From positions 1 to 13,332 of the forward strand of contig JAIVYN010000092.1 of assembly GCA_048635425.1 (NCBI GenBank): a stretch of DNA of 13,332 nt. The letters are read 5' to 3'. A model generated the notes under the pieces. The model saw only the letters and a program-made list of their open reading frames with translations. It had not been told where the DNA came from and did not search any database. The position numbers and the translations under genes are program-made. Within the stretch, counting starts at the first letter, position 1; every line of letters starts with the position of its first letter. Shown piece after piece: positions 1-7,034 of the stretch. This stretch comes from NIOZ-UU13 sp048635425 (GTDB lineage: Bacteria > Planctomycetota > Phycisphaerae > Sedimentisphaerales > Anaerobacaceae).

Positions 1-17
1 GTGTGCTCTTCCGATCT
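1..17. other. Illumina adapter remnant
   Basis: The window begins with GTGTGCTCTTCCGATCT, identical over 17 bases to the 3' end of the Illumina TruSeq read-2 adapter. This is library sequence, not genome. It marks the contig end and lowers trust in the bases immediately after it. Confidence 0.93.
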
Positions 18-92
18 CTTTTTCAGGTCTCATTCTTCCCATTATACTGGCCAGCTTCCATAAAATTAAGCTGACATTTCCCATTTACACGG

Positions 93-401
93 TTAAAAAA
101 CACAAACTCTCCTAATAGCACGAACGGGCATCTCCTGCCACCGTTCATCTCCATCAACATGGTTTACAAACATTGTTGTGGTCTTCGTCACACCATTGAA
201 AAGCTGAATATCCTGCTGGCGGATTATCCGGAACAACCCTACATCTTGTGTCGCTATGTTGGATACCACAGTTGTATGCAAACCGTGTTTCCGAAATGTG
301 ATACCAGCATAAGTGACTACACCGCCCATCTTAACAGCACTGATACCAGGTTGTTCAACCCGGTCAATCGTAGCAGATCCAATTACCAGAACACGGTTCA
401 T
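93..401 (-). pseudogene. PfkB-family sugar kinase, N-terminal fragment
   Basis: The 102-residue product has the first part of a PfkB/ribokinase-type carbohydrate kinase, an enzyme that phosphorylates a sugar or nucleoside with ATP. It opens with a strand-plus-turn of the form VLVIGSATIDRV and continues with the first PfkB signature, KMGGVVTYAG, followed by VVSNIA. The family is normally about 300 residues, so the catalytic C-terminal signature with its Asp is absent. The frame stops at a TAA after a run of six T at 96-101. Reading with one T fewer extends the frame only about 26 more residues, to a TGA at 23-25. The ATG at 401 is preferred because homologues begin just before the VIG strand; an in-frame ATG also lies at 431. 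Neither has a good ribosome binding site. Truncation may be real or due to poor sequence beside the adapter. Confidence 0.65.
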
Positions 402-431
402 CTTGTCGATTCCCACAAACAAAAATGTCAT

Positions 432-811
432 CGAGTGTCAAGGGTATAGGCCGAGCCAGCAGGGGCCACAGATTATCGAAAAAAGACAGCCAGCGTCAAA
501 AGAGCGAGCCTTCGTTTCGTTTGTAACTCTTTACACATCTAAGACTTATCTATTGTCGGCCACGCAGACCCCGACACAAAGATTTGATAGGTCGTAGGTT
601 CGAAACCCTCCCCCGCTATGAACCTACGACCACGGTTGCATAGGAGTGGCAAAGAACTGCTTATATGGTTTTCCGTATAAACATTTTCGTCTGGCAAATT
701 CGCCGTATTTGTTCGTGCCACCTTGTTGTGTCAGGGCATAGATTCTCTGTGCGGGCATCGATAAAATATACAATTCCCACGGTAAAACCTGGAACGGCCA
801 GCGTAGTCGCT
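432..811. other. Gene-free stretch with possible attachment-site remnant
   Basis: No frame here reads like a conserved protein on either strand. The only recognisable item is the tRNA-3'-end-like segment and inverted repeat at 590-631, described separately. The segment before it (about 515-590) carries no tRNA 5' half or anticodon arm that I can fold. Confidence 0.5.
590..631 (+). repeat. 12-bp inverted repeat containing tRNA T-arm-like sequence
   Basis: GGTCGTAGGTTC (590-601) and GAACCTACGACC (620-631) are perfect reverse complements separated by 18 nt. The left arm and loop read like a variable loop, T arm and acceptor 3' strand of a tRNA (GTAGGTTCGAAACC, then CTCCCCCGC). Two pairs of the 5-bp T stem are mismatched and no matching 5' half exists, so it is not a functional tRNA. 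Shared tRNA 3' ends are the usual att sites of tyrosine integrases, so an integration scar is one reading. A fold-back artefact is another. Confidence 0.45.
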
Positions 812-1336
812 TTAACTTGCAAAACCACCGAAAACAAAAAACAATAATCCAAGCATTACAGCTTGAACAATCCAACCGATGGCACATACTCCTATTGCGC
901 GGAGTGTACCTGTATAGTCGAGAGCTTGTCTAACCGCAATTACCATTGCGACCAGCATCCAAATTGCGGCAATTGGGAAAACAATACCTCGCATCACGGG
1001 GACAATGCCAAGCACTCGAATCAGCCCAGGAGAGCTTGAAAAACCAATCGTTCGCAACAATTCTCCATGATCAGCTTTAGTTTGTGGCTCTGGAAGTAAT
1101 CTTGTACCAATAAAATAAGTCAAGTAAGCCCAAATATACCATCCCGCAAGAGCTACAACTACTCCGATAAGCATCCGCAGAAGCCCGGCTGAAGTACTCC
1201 CTATTCCAGCCGCTATACTGGACAAGATGACAACGCCCATAGCCTGACCCAATGCGGACTTATCAGCCTCAACCTCCTCATATAGGGCAACGTCTAGTCT
1301 GGCAGCTCGAAAAATACGGTTACCAAAATTGGCCAT
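812..1336 (-). CDS. Yip1-family integral membrane protein
   Basis: This 174-residue protein has a short charged N-terminus followed by about five hydrophobic segments near residues 30-48, 55-78, 100-112, 116-136 and 147-171. The stretch before the last helix, AVRQALDYTGTLRAIGVC, together with an early LLRTIGFSSSPG segment, is the pattern of bacterial Yip1-domain proteins. These are polytopic inner-membrane proteins of unknown biochemical role; the eukaryotic relatives act in vesicle trafficking, which should not be transferred here. A GGAGG lies about 12 nt before the ATG, slightly far but usable. It is transcribed in the same direction as the membrane ferredoxin upstream but is separated from it by a 354-nt gap, so co-transcription is uncertain. 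Confidence 0.8.
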   Translation of the reverse strand: MANFGNRIFRAARLDVALYEEVEADKSALGQAMGVVILSSIAAGIGSTSAGLLRMLIGVVVALAGWYIWAYLTYFIGTRLLPEPQTKADHGELLRTIGFSSSPGLIRVLGIVPVMRGIVFPIAAIWMLVAMVIAVRQALDYTGTLRAIGVCAIGWIVQAVMLGLLFFVFGGFAS

Positions 1337-1443
1337 CTTTTTCTTTCGCCTCCAATTGTAATTACATTTCTGTCCTTAATTAACAAACTGTACCTCACAA
1401 AAATCCTATCCACGTTTCCATTTACAGGAATTCTCGGGAAAAA

Positions 1444-1636
1444 TCAAGCCTCAAAACCGGCACAAAATTGTCCTTTGCGTTCACACCAGCCCCTCTCGAT
1501 ATAGCAAATGATGTCGAGATCGTGCCTGCCCCACTTGGTATCGAATTCATGCACCGCCGCCATTGCCAACACATAGGAAAGGCCGGAGGCATACGCGATC
1601 CCAAGCCCCCGTCTCGGAATCGTAAAGCTTATCCAT
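1444..1636 (-). pseudogene. Possible frameshifted small gene
   Basis: An ATG at 1636 has a textbook ribosome binding site (GGAGG, 8 nt upstream) and reads MDKLYDSETGAWDRV before running into a TGA after about 29 codons. The +1 frame over the same stretch is open to a TGA at 1444-1446 and looks protein-like, with GIAYASGLSYVLAMAAVHEF followed by DTKWGRHDLDIICYIERGW. A single frameshift near 1595-1620 would join the two into a protein of about 60 residues. I recognise no family. It sits between the membrane ferredoxin and the Yip1 gene in the same orientation. The rest of the gap 1337-1690 holds nothing I can name. Confidence 0.3.
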
Positions 1637-1690
1637 AACCTTTACCTCCATTATCTCTCAGTAATACACATCCTATGAACTTAAAGCAGA

Positions 1691-2884
1691 TCATTTTTTT
1701 GAAGTGCGCCGTCTCTGAGGTATCGCGCAAGAGGTTTTAGAAAACACAAAACCATATCGGATAGCATCCTGGGGGCATACATTCAGGCATCGAGCGCAAC
1801 TAAAGCAATCAGCGGCAAACAGCTTATCAGCTACTATGTCTTTAGCAGCCTGGCTTGGGCAGGCCTTGATGCACAGCCCACATTCCGTGCACTTCTCGTG
1901 GTCGATCTTCACCCTCGTCAAGCTGACCCGTTCGACAATCCACGAGAGAAAACCAAAAGGACAGATAAGATAACAAAACGGCCGATATATCAGAAGCGAC
2001 AGAATTAGAAACACAACAACTGTCACCAGCATCAGCCAATGGTCGAAATCCAGACTGAACAAATTAAACGGGTTGAGATAATGGTAAATCACAAACCCCT
2101 TCCTGCCGCCGACAATACCGAAAAGAAACAACAGCATTACAAAAAACAATCCGCCCCTTATCGTATTCGTCAGCCAAAACGGTGCCTTCCAGCGTTTCAT
2201 CTTACCCAGGAGAGGAAGACTGTAGACCAATTCCTGCAGCGCTCCGAACGGGCAAGCCCATCCGCAGATAAGCTTATTCCCGATGACGGCCAATACAACA
2301 AAAAAGACCAAAGCGAGCAATTTGCCGATCACAGACGGATATAGCCCCACCATGGACTTAAAGACTTTAACTGTCCCTTCCATTGGATTTGGGGCTTTGC
2401 CTAGCACGAAACCACATACAACCACGGCAGCAAGCAGGCATGCAATATATGGGATTCGCGGATACCACAGTTTGCGCTCGGAGATATTTGCATTATCCGG
2501 CCGACCAAGGCGAGTCAGATACACCAAACCAAACAGCACGATTGCCGCAAATAGGTAATATTTCAGTCCTGTCAAGCGATGAGAAAGGATATGTGCAACC
2601 GCATGGTCCAGTTGTTCCTGAGATATCCCCAATTCATTGAGGGGTTTTTTCTTCGGCGTCTCCAGTGGCAAAGCAAGCTCACGTGCCAGGCCCTTACCCG
2701 TGACACCCAGTTTTGGGGCAATTCCTCGGATGCTCATACTTATCGTGAATTCGCTTCCTGCCTGACTGGGCCTGTCAGGTTCGAATAATATGCCGAGGGC
2801 GATAATTAGAAGCCCCGCGGCGACGCTCGCGATAAACCACAGTTTTTGTCGTGGTGATAGTTTTGCCAGATACATATAGGCCAT
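1691..2884 (-). CDS. Membrane-bound 4Fe-4S ferredoxin (NapH/CcoG/YccM-like)
   Basis: The 397-residue protein probably moves electrons between the quinone pool or another membrane donor and a partner, using iron-sulfur clusters on the cytoplasmic face. Six hydrophobic helices lie near residues 14-34, 108-124, 147-163, 186-203, 245-260 and 285-300. Two CxxxCP motifs (C207/C211 and C304/C308) flank helix 5, as in NapH, the NosR C-terminus and CcoG. They are followed by two ferredoxin motifs, C332-C335-C338-C342 and C360-C363-C366-C370, each ending in Cys-Pro. Between helices 1 and 2 is a soluble insert of about 70 residues with GVTGKGLARELALP. The start is supported by GAAGGA 8 nt before the ATG and by a promoter just upstream. 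No terminal reductase or oxidase gene is adjacent, so the partner is unknown. Confidence 0.88.
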   Translation of the reverse strand: MAYMYLAKLSPRQKLWFIASVAAGLLIIALGILFEPDRPSQAGSEFTISMSIRGIAPKLGVTGKGLARELALPLETPKKKPLNELGISQEQLDHAVAHILSHRLTGLKYYLFAAIVLFGLVYLTRLGRPDNANISERKLWYPRIPYIACLLAAVVVCGFVLGKAPNPMEGTVKVFKSMVGLYPSVIGKLLALVFFVVLAVIGNKLICGWACPFGALQELVYSLPLLGKMKRWKAPFWLTNTIRGGLFFVMLLFLFGIVGGRKGFVIYHYLNPFNLFSLDFDHWLMLVTVVVFLILSLLIYRPFCYLICPFGFLSWIVERVSLTRVKIDHEKCTECGLCIKACPSQAAKDIVADKLFAADCFSCARCLNVCPQDAIRYGFVFSKTSCAIPQRRRTSKK

Positions 2885-2918
2885 TGTATCGTTCCTTCAA
2901 TTGTAATCCATCCGCCCA

Positions 2919-2946
2919 ATTTTATCTGATTTCCCTTGAACGTCAA
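2919..2946 (-). promoter_or_regulatory. Sigma-70-type promoter for the membrane ferredoxin
   Basis: On the minus strand TTGACG (2946-2941) is followed after 16 bp by TAAAAT (2924-2919). The predicted start near 2912 leaves a leader of about 28 nt before the ATG at 2884. Motif spacing and position both fit, but there is no experimental support. Confidence 0.55.
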
Positions 2947-3050
2947 ACTTAATCCTCAAAAACCTCGGCCGATAGATCCTCGCATACTTCGCCAAAAGGC
3001 GGTTTCGTTAAGGCATCAGGCTTTTATCCAACCCTCTTTGGTTCCGGCAG

Positions 3051-4583
3051 CTACCAATTGCACTGACACCGGCCATCTTGCGGATTATTGCACTTGAGCC
3101 ATTCATCGGCAAACACAGCCAGATCAGGGAGGTCAACGTAGCAATCTCGATTCAGGTCAGAGTCAATACCGAAGCCGCTTTGCCACATGCCATGACAAGA
3201 CGAAGGTCTGTAACCGAGGTCTATAAAGGCCGAGAAGTCACAATCTGGATTGTTTGGATCATTGCACTTGGTGAAATCTGATGTGAACCTCGCGTAGTCT
3301 AAGAAGTCGATGCGGCAATCCCCATGGAGGTCGGACCGCAGATTCCACCCGTAGTAAGTTACGTCTTCACAAGTATTTGGTTCAACCACAACTGCTGAGG
3401 CAAAGGAATCAAAGAACAGCCCGGTATCCGGAGCTGCCGTTTCGCGATGCACTTTGATGTAGTGGACTTCCTCGTCGAAAAGGCCATCAAAGTCAAAGTA
3501 GGCATCATATAGCATTCCAGGTGTGCCCGGCACACCGCCATCTCGACCGGCTATTTCGCCTATTTTGGTAAAGTCGTTGCCGTTAACACTTGCCCATATC
3601 GAAGCTCTGGCCTTGTAACCGCAGTAAAGGCGAATCATCAGATCGTTTGAATCTTCATAGTTCTCGAGTCCGATGTCAAAACATACGACTATTTCCTGGT
3701 CTTTATTCAAAGGCCCCCCTCCCTTCCATCCCGCTACATAGTCGTAATCAATTGTCTCCTGGCCGTATTCATCCGTACTCCATGCACTCATGTCGCCGTT
3801 TTGGTCGCAGTCACTGGGTCCCAGGACCCACCATGTTGTATTGGGATCCATAAAGACACCACCGGCGCATCCCGTTTTGCCGAACCTTTGAATTCTTGGA
3901 GTGTAGCTCACAACTCTGTTGGCCCAGTTCTGTCCCTTTATGTACGCAGCACCAGTCATATCGACGATTGCTGGTTCAGGCACACTGCCGACCGCATCAA
4001 AGAACATGCCGGAGCCCTGGCCTGATACAACCCGGTCAAACCTGACGTAATGCAGGTTATCGAGTATCCCGAAGTCCAGTGTCACATACCGGTCCAACCC
4101 GGTCGCACAAGGATCGTGGAAGAATCCTGGCTTGCCTGGGATATGTCCCTTCGCTCCGGCAATGCTGCCAATTAGTTCAAAACCGCTTCCATCCACACTG
4201 CCGTACACATCCGCTCTGCAATTTGGACCCCCGTGCACTTTCACCGCAAGGTCATCACCATCAATATTCAGCAACGCAATTTCGAAGTGGAGCGTAAAAG
4301 ACGCGTCTCCTGTTCCTTTCCAGCCCGCGACGTAATCATTGTCGCCGGTATCCCAGGCATATCCATTGCCGTCAACATCTGAATCTGGAGGACTGAGAAC
4401 GTAAGCAAGCGCATCAGCACCAGTCACCGTCCCATTATAATTCTGAATGTTGCCGCTCCACGCCGCCAGGCTATCCGCCCAGTTCTGACCGACAACCGAA
4501 CTGGCGTTGGCTAGTCCTGCGCTAAGCATGCAAAGCACCAGCGATACTAACCCAATCCTGTTATATGTATTCTTCGATTTCAT
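3051..4583 (-). CDS. Secreted protein: two copies of an unknown domain plus dockerin-like modules
   Basis: The 510-residue product starts with a signal peptide (hydrophobic 10-26, likely cleavage after A25-N26-A27). Two homologous domains follow at about 32-201 and 217-398. Both begin GQNWA and share YVAGWKG, a G..A.(V/I)..SV(D/N)G..F..IG.IAG stretch, a PG.PG turn, an HY..(F/V)(D/H)R segment and a FFD near the end. The C-terminus has two dockerin-like, Ca-binding EF-hand-type segments (SDLHGDCRIDFLDYARF at about 417 and SDLNRDCYVDLPDLAVFADE at about 475) and ends in Cys-Asn-Trp, a style common in Phycisphaerae. The ATG at 4583 is chosen because AAGGAGG lies 8 nt upstream; an earlier in-frame TTG at 4601 overlaps that site. 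It probably acts outside the cell or at the surface. No catalytic motif is seen. The pseudopilin gene ends 67 nt upstream. Confidence 0.85.
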   Translation of the reverse strand: MKSKNTYNRIGLVSLVLCMLSAGLANASSVVGQNWADSLAAWSGNIQNYNGTVTGADALAYVLSPPDSDVDGNGYAWDTGDNDYVAGWKGTGDASFTLHFEIALLNIDGDDLAVKVHGGPNCRADVYGSVDGSGFELIGSIAGAKGHIPGKPGFFHDPCATGLDRYVTLDFGILDNLHYVRFDRVVSGQGSGMFFDAVGSVPEPAIVDMTGAAYIKGQNWANRVVSYTPRIQRFGKTGCAGGVFMDPNTTWWVLGPSDCDQNGDMSAWSTDEYGQETIDYDYVAGWKGGGPLNKDQEIVVCFDIGLENYEDSNDLMIRLYCGYKARASIWASVNGNDFTKIGEIAGRDGGVPGTPGMLYDAYFDFDGLFDEEVHYIKVHRETAAPDTGLFFDSFASAVVVEPNTCEDVTYYGWNLRSDLHGDCRIDFLDYARFTSDFTKCNDPNNPDCDFSAFIDLGYRPSSCHGMWQSGFGIDSDLNRDCYVDLPDLAVFADEWLKCNNPQDGRCQCNW

Positions 4584-4650
4584 CTTTTCAACCTCCTTCA
4601 AGATCTTTTAGTTCTGAAGACCCTCAGATTCTCATTTTGATTGCAGGCCG

Positions 4651-5373
4651 TCACTTCTTCTCGCTCCAAAAATAAGTATAACGATTGTCTCGACCCATAG
4701 GTACGTCCTTCTCTATCATGGTCCCTGTATGGCCGTCCAGAAATAGCAAATTTATGTTGCCTCTGTGCCGATATTCGAAGTTACCTGCCGGGCAGGCTTC
4801 GTACAAAACGACGGCCCGTGCCGAGTAATAGCCGTTGCCATCACACAATGCAAGCGTATCGAAGGGTCTTTGGAACTCACTGATACGTCTGCGTTTTCCC
4901 AGGATGCCGCCCCTGTTGGACAAGCGCCATGTTCCATTCATCATATAGCTTAACGAGTACGGGCGCTGCTCTGAGGGAAACACCGGCGACTCGTCCCGTG
5001 TCATTGTTGGGTCTCTGTGTGATGGGCAGGTGATAACAGTTCGATCTGCAGGCGGTCCGAGGATATTACCGTCGGCATCTCGTTGGGGATCAACATTCAT
5101 GCTCGCAAGAAAGCCCCTGTTTAGGTACCAGTTGTCCTGGGAAGTTTCGTCGGATTTGTCGCGCGGTTCAGCAGGGGGAAGCCATTGGTCGTTATCATCC
5201 ACATAGCTCACAATCGCCAAACCCAGATTGCGAAGATTTGCCGCACATGCCACACGCCGCCCCTGCGCCCGGGCCAAATTGAGGCTTGGGAGCAGAATGG
5301 CTATAAGCAGCGCGATAATGCTTATCACCACTAAGAGTTCTATAAGCGTAAACGCCTTTTTAACTTCAGACAT
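4651..5373 (-). CDS. Type II secretion-like pseudopilin with H-X9-DG motif
   Basis: The 240-residue protein has a prepilin leader: a short basic start, then KKA before FTLIELLVVISIIALL, with the conserved Glu five residues after the cut. The residue at -1 is Ala where Gly is usual. A prepilin peptidase would cleave and methylate it, after which it assembles into an inner-membrane pseudopilus. The C-terminal half carries H203 followed by nine residues and D213-G214, the H-X9-DG motif found in the very large pseudopilin families of Planctomycetota and Lentisphaerota. The ATG at 5373 is preferred over the TTG at 5388, since GGGGA lies about 6 nt before it. The secreted two-domain protein follows in the same direction, so the pair may be a pseudopilin and its cargo or surface partner. 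Confidence 0.9.
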   Translation of the reverse strand: MSEVKKAFTLIELLVVISIIALLIAILLPSLNLARAQGRRVACAANLRNLGLAIVSYVDDNDQWLPPAEPRDKSDETSQDNWYLNRGFLASMNVDPQRDADGNILGPPADRTVITCPSHRDPTMTRDESPVFPSEQRPYSLSYMMNGTWRLSNRGGILGKRRRISEFQRPFDTLALCDGNGYYSARAVVLYEACPAGNFEYRHRGNINLLFLDGHTGTMIEKDVPMGRDNRYTYFWSEKK

Positions 5374-5614
5374 ATTTTTCCCCAACAACCAATTGCATTA
5401 GCTCTTCAAGCACTGAGCCACAGAGCCGATTTTCAGTCTTACGGCCCCTCACTGCTGTATATTTATATCCACTTATTAATGTTACGAATTAGCCAGAATA
5501 TCCCACAGCCCTTTGATTCCGAGTAGTGTTTTGTCCGGAAGCCTGTGATGAATTTGCCGTTTCTAAAACTTAGGATTGCAGTGGAAGCAGGGTATCGATG
5601 CTCTGGCTCCTACT

Positions 5615-5965
5615 TTAAGAAATGCTAATTGATGGCGGTGCTCTTGGAGTGATTGAATAGGACCACTCATCATGATTTACGACTATCAAACGTGGTAAGA
5701 ATTGTGAAATAAGAAGACGTTCGATGCTGACTAATGTCGAACCATGGTGATGAGCTCCGGTCGAATTATAACCAGCCAAAAACGTGCAGGCCGGGCATGA
5801 GTCGTTATGTGATATAGCATCTGTGGTGTTAGGGTGCATAATACCAAACATGCAGTCGTCACTGTGGCAGAGATCGATTGATGTGGTTATAAGCAGATAT
5901 ACGGTAAGCACAACAGCCAATGCTGTTCTGTGCAACCTGAAATGTTTTTTCGAAAAACCATACAT
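5615..5965 (-). CDS. Small Cys/His-containing membrane or exported protein
   Basis: The 116-residue product begins with a basic region and a hydrophobic helix at about 13-31 that could be a signal anchor. It then has Cys residues at 33, 38, 57 and 60 (the last two as CPAC) and a HHH at about 71-73. It ends RAPPSISIS. The layout of one helix, a CxxC, His residues and a terminal R-(A/G)-P-P resembles the DUF2946-type small proteins often found with metal resistance genes. That comparison is from memory and unproven. No strong ribosome binding site is visible before the ATG. It lies upstream of, and in the same direction as, the pseudopilin, 241 nt away. Confidence 0.6.
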   Translation of the reverse strand: MYGFSKKHFRLHRTALAVVLTVYLLITTSIDLCHSDDCMFGIMHPNTTDAISHNDSCPACTFLAGYNSTGAHHHGSTLVSIERLLISQFLPRLIVVNHDEWSYSITPRAPPSISIS

Positions 5966-6077
5966 TTTTAAATTTCTTTCGGTAGTTTCTCTGTCATTCC
6001 AAAAACCTGCATCCTAACATTTTACACACACTAATAAGATGTGTCAACGATAATGTTCCCCGAAAGGAGTACTATAT

Positions 6078-6197
6078 ATGTCCAAGGATAAGAACACACC
6101 GGTTGTTGCGAAGCGAGCGTTAGCGAGCGTAGCAACAACCGGACGCGGCGGTCGATTCTCAACCCCCCGCCATCTGTATTGTGAGATGTATATCTAA
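6078..6197 (+). CDS. Possible 39-residue ORF across a palindromic insertion
   Basis: AAAGGAG lies 8 nt before an ATG at 6078, an excellent translation start. The frame reads MSKDKNTPVVAKRALASVAT and continues to a TAA at 6195-6197. Most of it is the hairpin at 6099-6142, so the peptide may be the 5' end of a lost gene whose body was replaced by repeat DNA. It overlaps the end of the opposing truncated gene. I recognise no family. Confidence 0.35.
   Translation: MSKDKNTPVVAKRALASVATTGRGGRFSTPRHLYCEMYI
6099..6142. repeat. Palindromic repeat element with inner direct repeat
   Basis: CCGGTTGTTGC (6099-6109) pairs perfectly with GCAACAACCGG (6132-6142). The 22-nt loop contains AGCGAGCGT twice (6112-6120 and 6122-6130). 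It is open in frame on the plus strand and lies at the point where the minus-strand gene is cut off. Its form is that of a small dispersed palindromic element. Confidence 0.75.
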
Positions 6198-6467
6198 AGG
6201 AGGATTTTGCAGAAAGGACGAATCGTAGTTCTCTATTATGTAGTCTCGCATGGCCTTGCGGTCGCCTGAATTGAGCACATCAAGGTACTGTCGAACACGA
6301 CGACCGGCAGGTGTATCTGGAATTTCTTTGCGGCCTGACGACGTTAAATCCGATGCCTCCAGGCCGGTATTTTGGGAGCGTGCAAGTGTGGGCAAGAGTG
6401 TTGTGGTCAAAATGATAACCATCAGAACAGAAATCTGAGATTTCCGGTATGTACGTTTTGACAACAT
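6159..6467 (-). pseudogene. Truncated secreted protein, N-terminal fragment (S41 peptidase or hydrolase-like)
   Basis: The 102-residue frame starts at an ATG (6467) with AAGGAG 8 nt upstream; an in-frame TTG at 6473 is less likely. Residues 10-30 form a signal peptide core. The segment DTPAGRRVRQYLDVLNSGDR followed by KAMRDYIIENY is the N-terminal helical module I associate with secreted S41 peptidases and serine hydrolases of several hundred residues. No catalytic domain follows. The frame ends in a TGA just after a run of six G at about 6164-6169. Reading with one G fewer stays open through the palindromic repeat. The gene was therefore broken by a frameshift, an insertion, or both. The family assignment is tentative. 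Confidence 0.5.
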
Positions 6468-6589
6468 CGCCAAGTCTCCTTATAGAAAATGGGAAAAGTC
6501 ACGAATTTTTGCATTTCACAAGTTTCGTATCCCGGCTTTAGCATATACTATCTTCCAAAGAATTAAGCTTCGCATCTTCTTTTTCTCAG

Positions 6590-6720
6590 GTATTTGTTTC
6601 TCGATGCTCCATTCTTAATACTCGATTCTTGATTTTATATTCTCGTCCTTCCTCTGCCTTCTGTCCTACGCCTTCTGTCCTCCGCCTTCTGTCGTCCGCT
6701 TAGCGAGTCACAAGCGACGA
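6590..6720. repeat. Short-word repeat island 1
   Basis: Degenerate repeats of short words fill this stretch: variants of CTCGATTCT, then CCTTCTGTC in several near-copies at 6656-6694, then GCGAGTCACAAGCGACGAGC. The same words in the same order recur at 7490-7700 and in part at 7940-8069. No frame is coding. The rest of the gap (6468-7034) holds the 55- and 45-bp repeats, an AATTAACCA-type array at 6914-6955 and the terminator. Confidence 0.7.
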
Positions 6721-6771
6721 GCTACGAGCGACGAATTGTCCGTCCGTTAAATTAGCCGATCGTCTTTCATA
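6717..6771. repeat. 55-bp direct repeat A, copy 1
   Basis: This segment matches 7698-7752 with two mismatches over 55 bp and includes CCGTCCGTTAAATTAGCCGA. Unlike the word repeats around it, it has normal sequence complexity, so it may be a mobile or regulatory unit. Confidence 0.85.
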
Positions 6772-6867
6772 GTCGATAAAATAGAATCACATTAAATGTA
6801 AATACTAATATCTAATATGTCAAAAAGGAAATTCTAAATTAACACTGTGTTGGCCGGCTAGGCACTA

Positions 6868-6912
6868 TCCTATTCCTGATGACCATTCAAACAATTTCAA
6901 ATTCTTAATTCT
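6868..6912. repeat. 45-bp direct repeat B, copy 1
   Basis: Identical over 45 bp, by eye, to 7804-7848. It contains TATTCCTGATGACCATTC and ends in an AT-rich tail. It follows repeat A in the same order at both places. Confidence 0.85.
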
Positions 6913-6971
6913 CAATTAACCAATTCACCAATTAACCACTTAACCAATTAACTACTCACATGTTTAGATTT

Positions 6972-7008
6972 AAAAATGAGACGGGCCCCGACTTGAAGCG
7001 GGGCCCGT
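6972..7008 (-). terminator. Intrinsic terminator of the cold-shock gene
   Basis: ACGGGCCCCG (6981-6990) and CGGGGCCCGT (6999-7008) form a perfect 10-bp GC-rich stem with an 8-nt loop. On the minus strand it is followed by CTCATTTTTAAAT. It lies 26 nt after the stop codon. GTTTTT follows on the plus strand too, so it may work in both directions. Confidence 0.85.
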
Positions 7009-7034
7009 TGGTTTTTACGGTTTTATGCTTCTGG

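Noticed and set aside
539..887. Overlapping short frames on both strands around 540-890
   Set aside because: Composition is random-looking; the AGEGFEPTTY peptide is the usual false translation opposite a tRNA 3' end.
1422..1604. Minus-strand frame of 60 codons starting MGSRMPPAF
   Set aside because: The neighbouring frame over the same bases reads more like protein and is linked to a good ribosome binding site; this one looks like a shadow.
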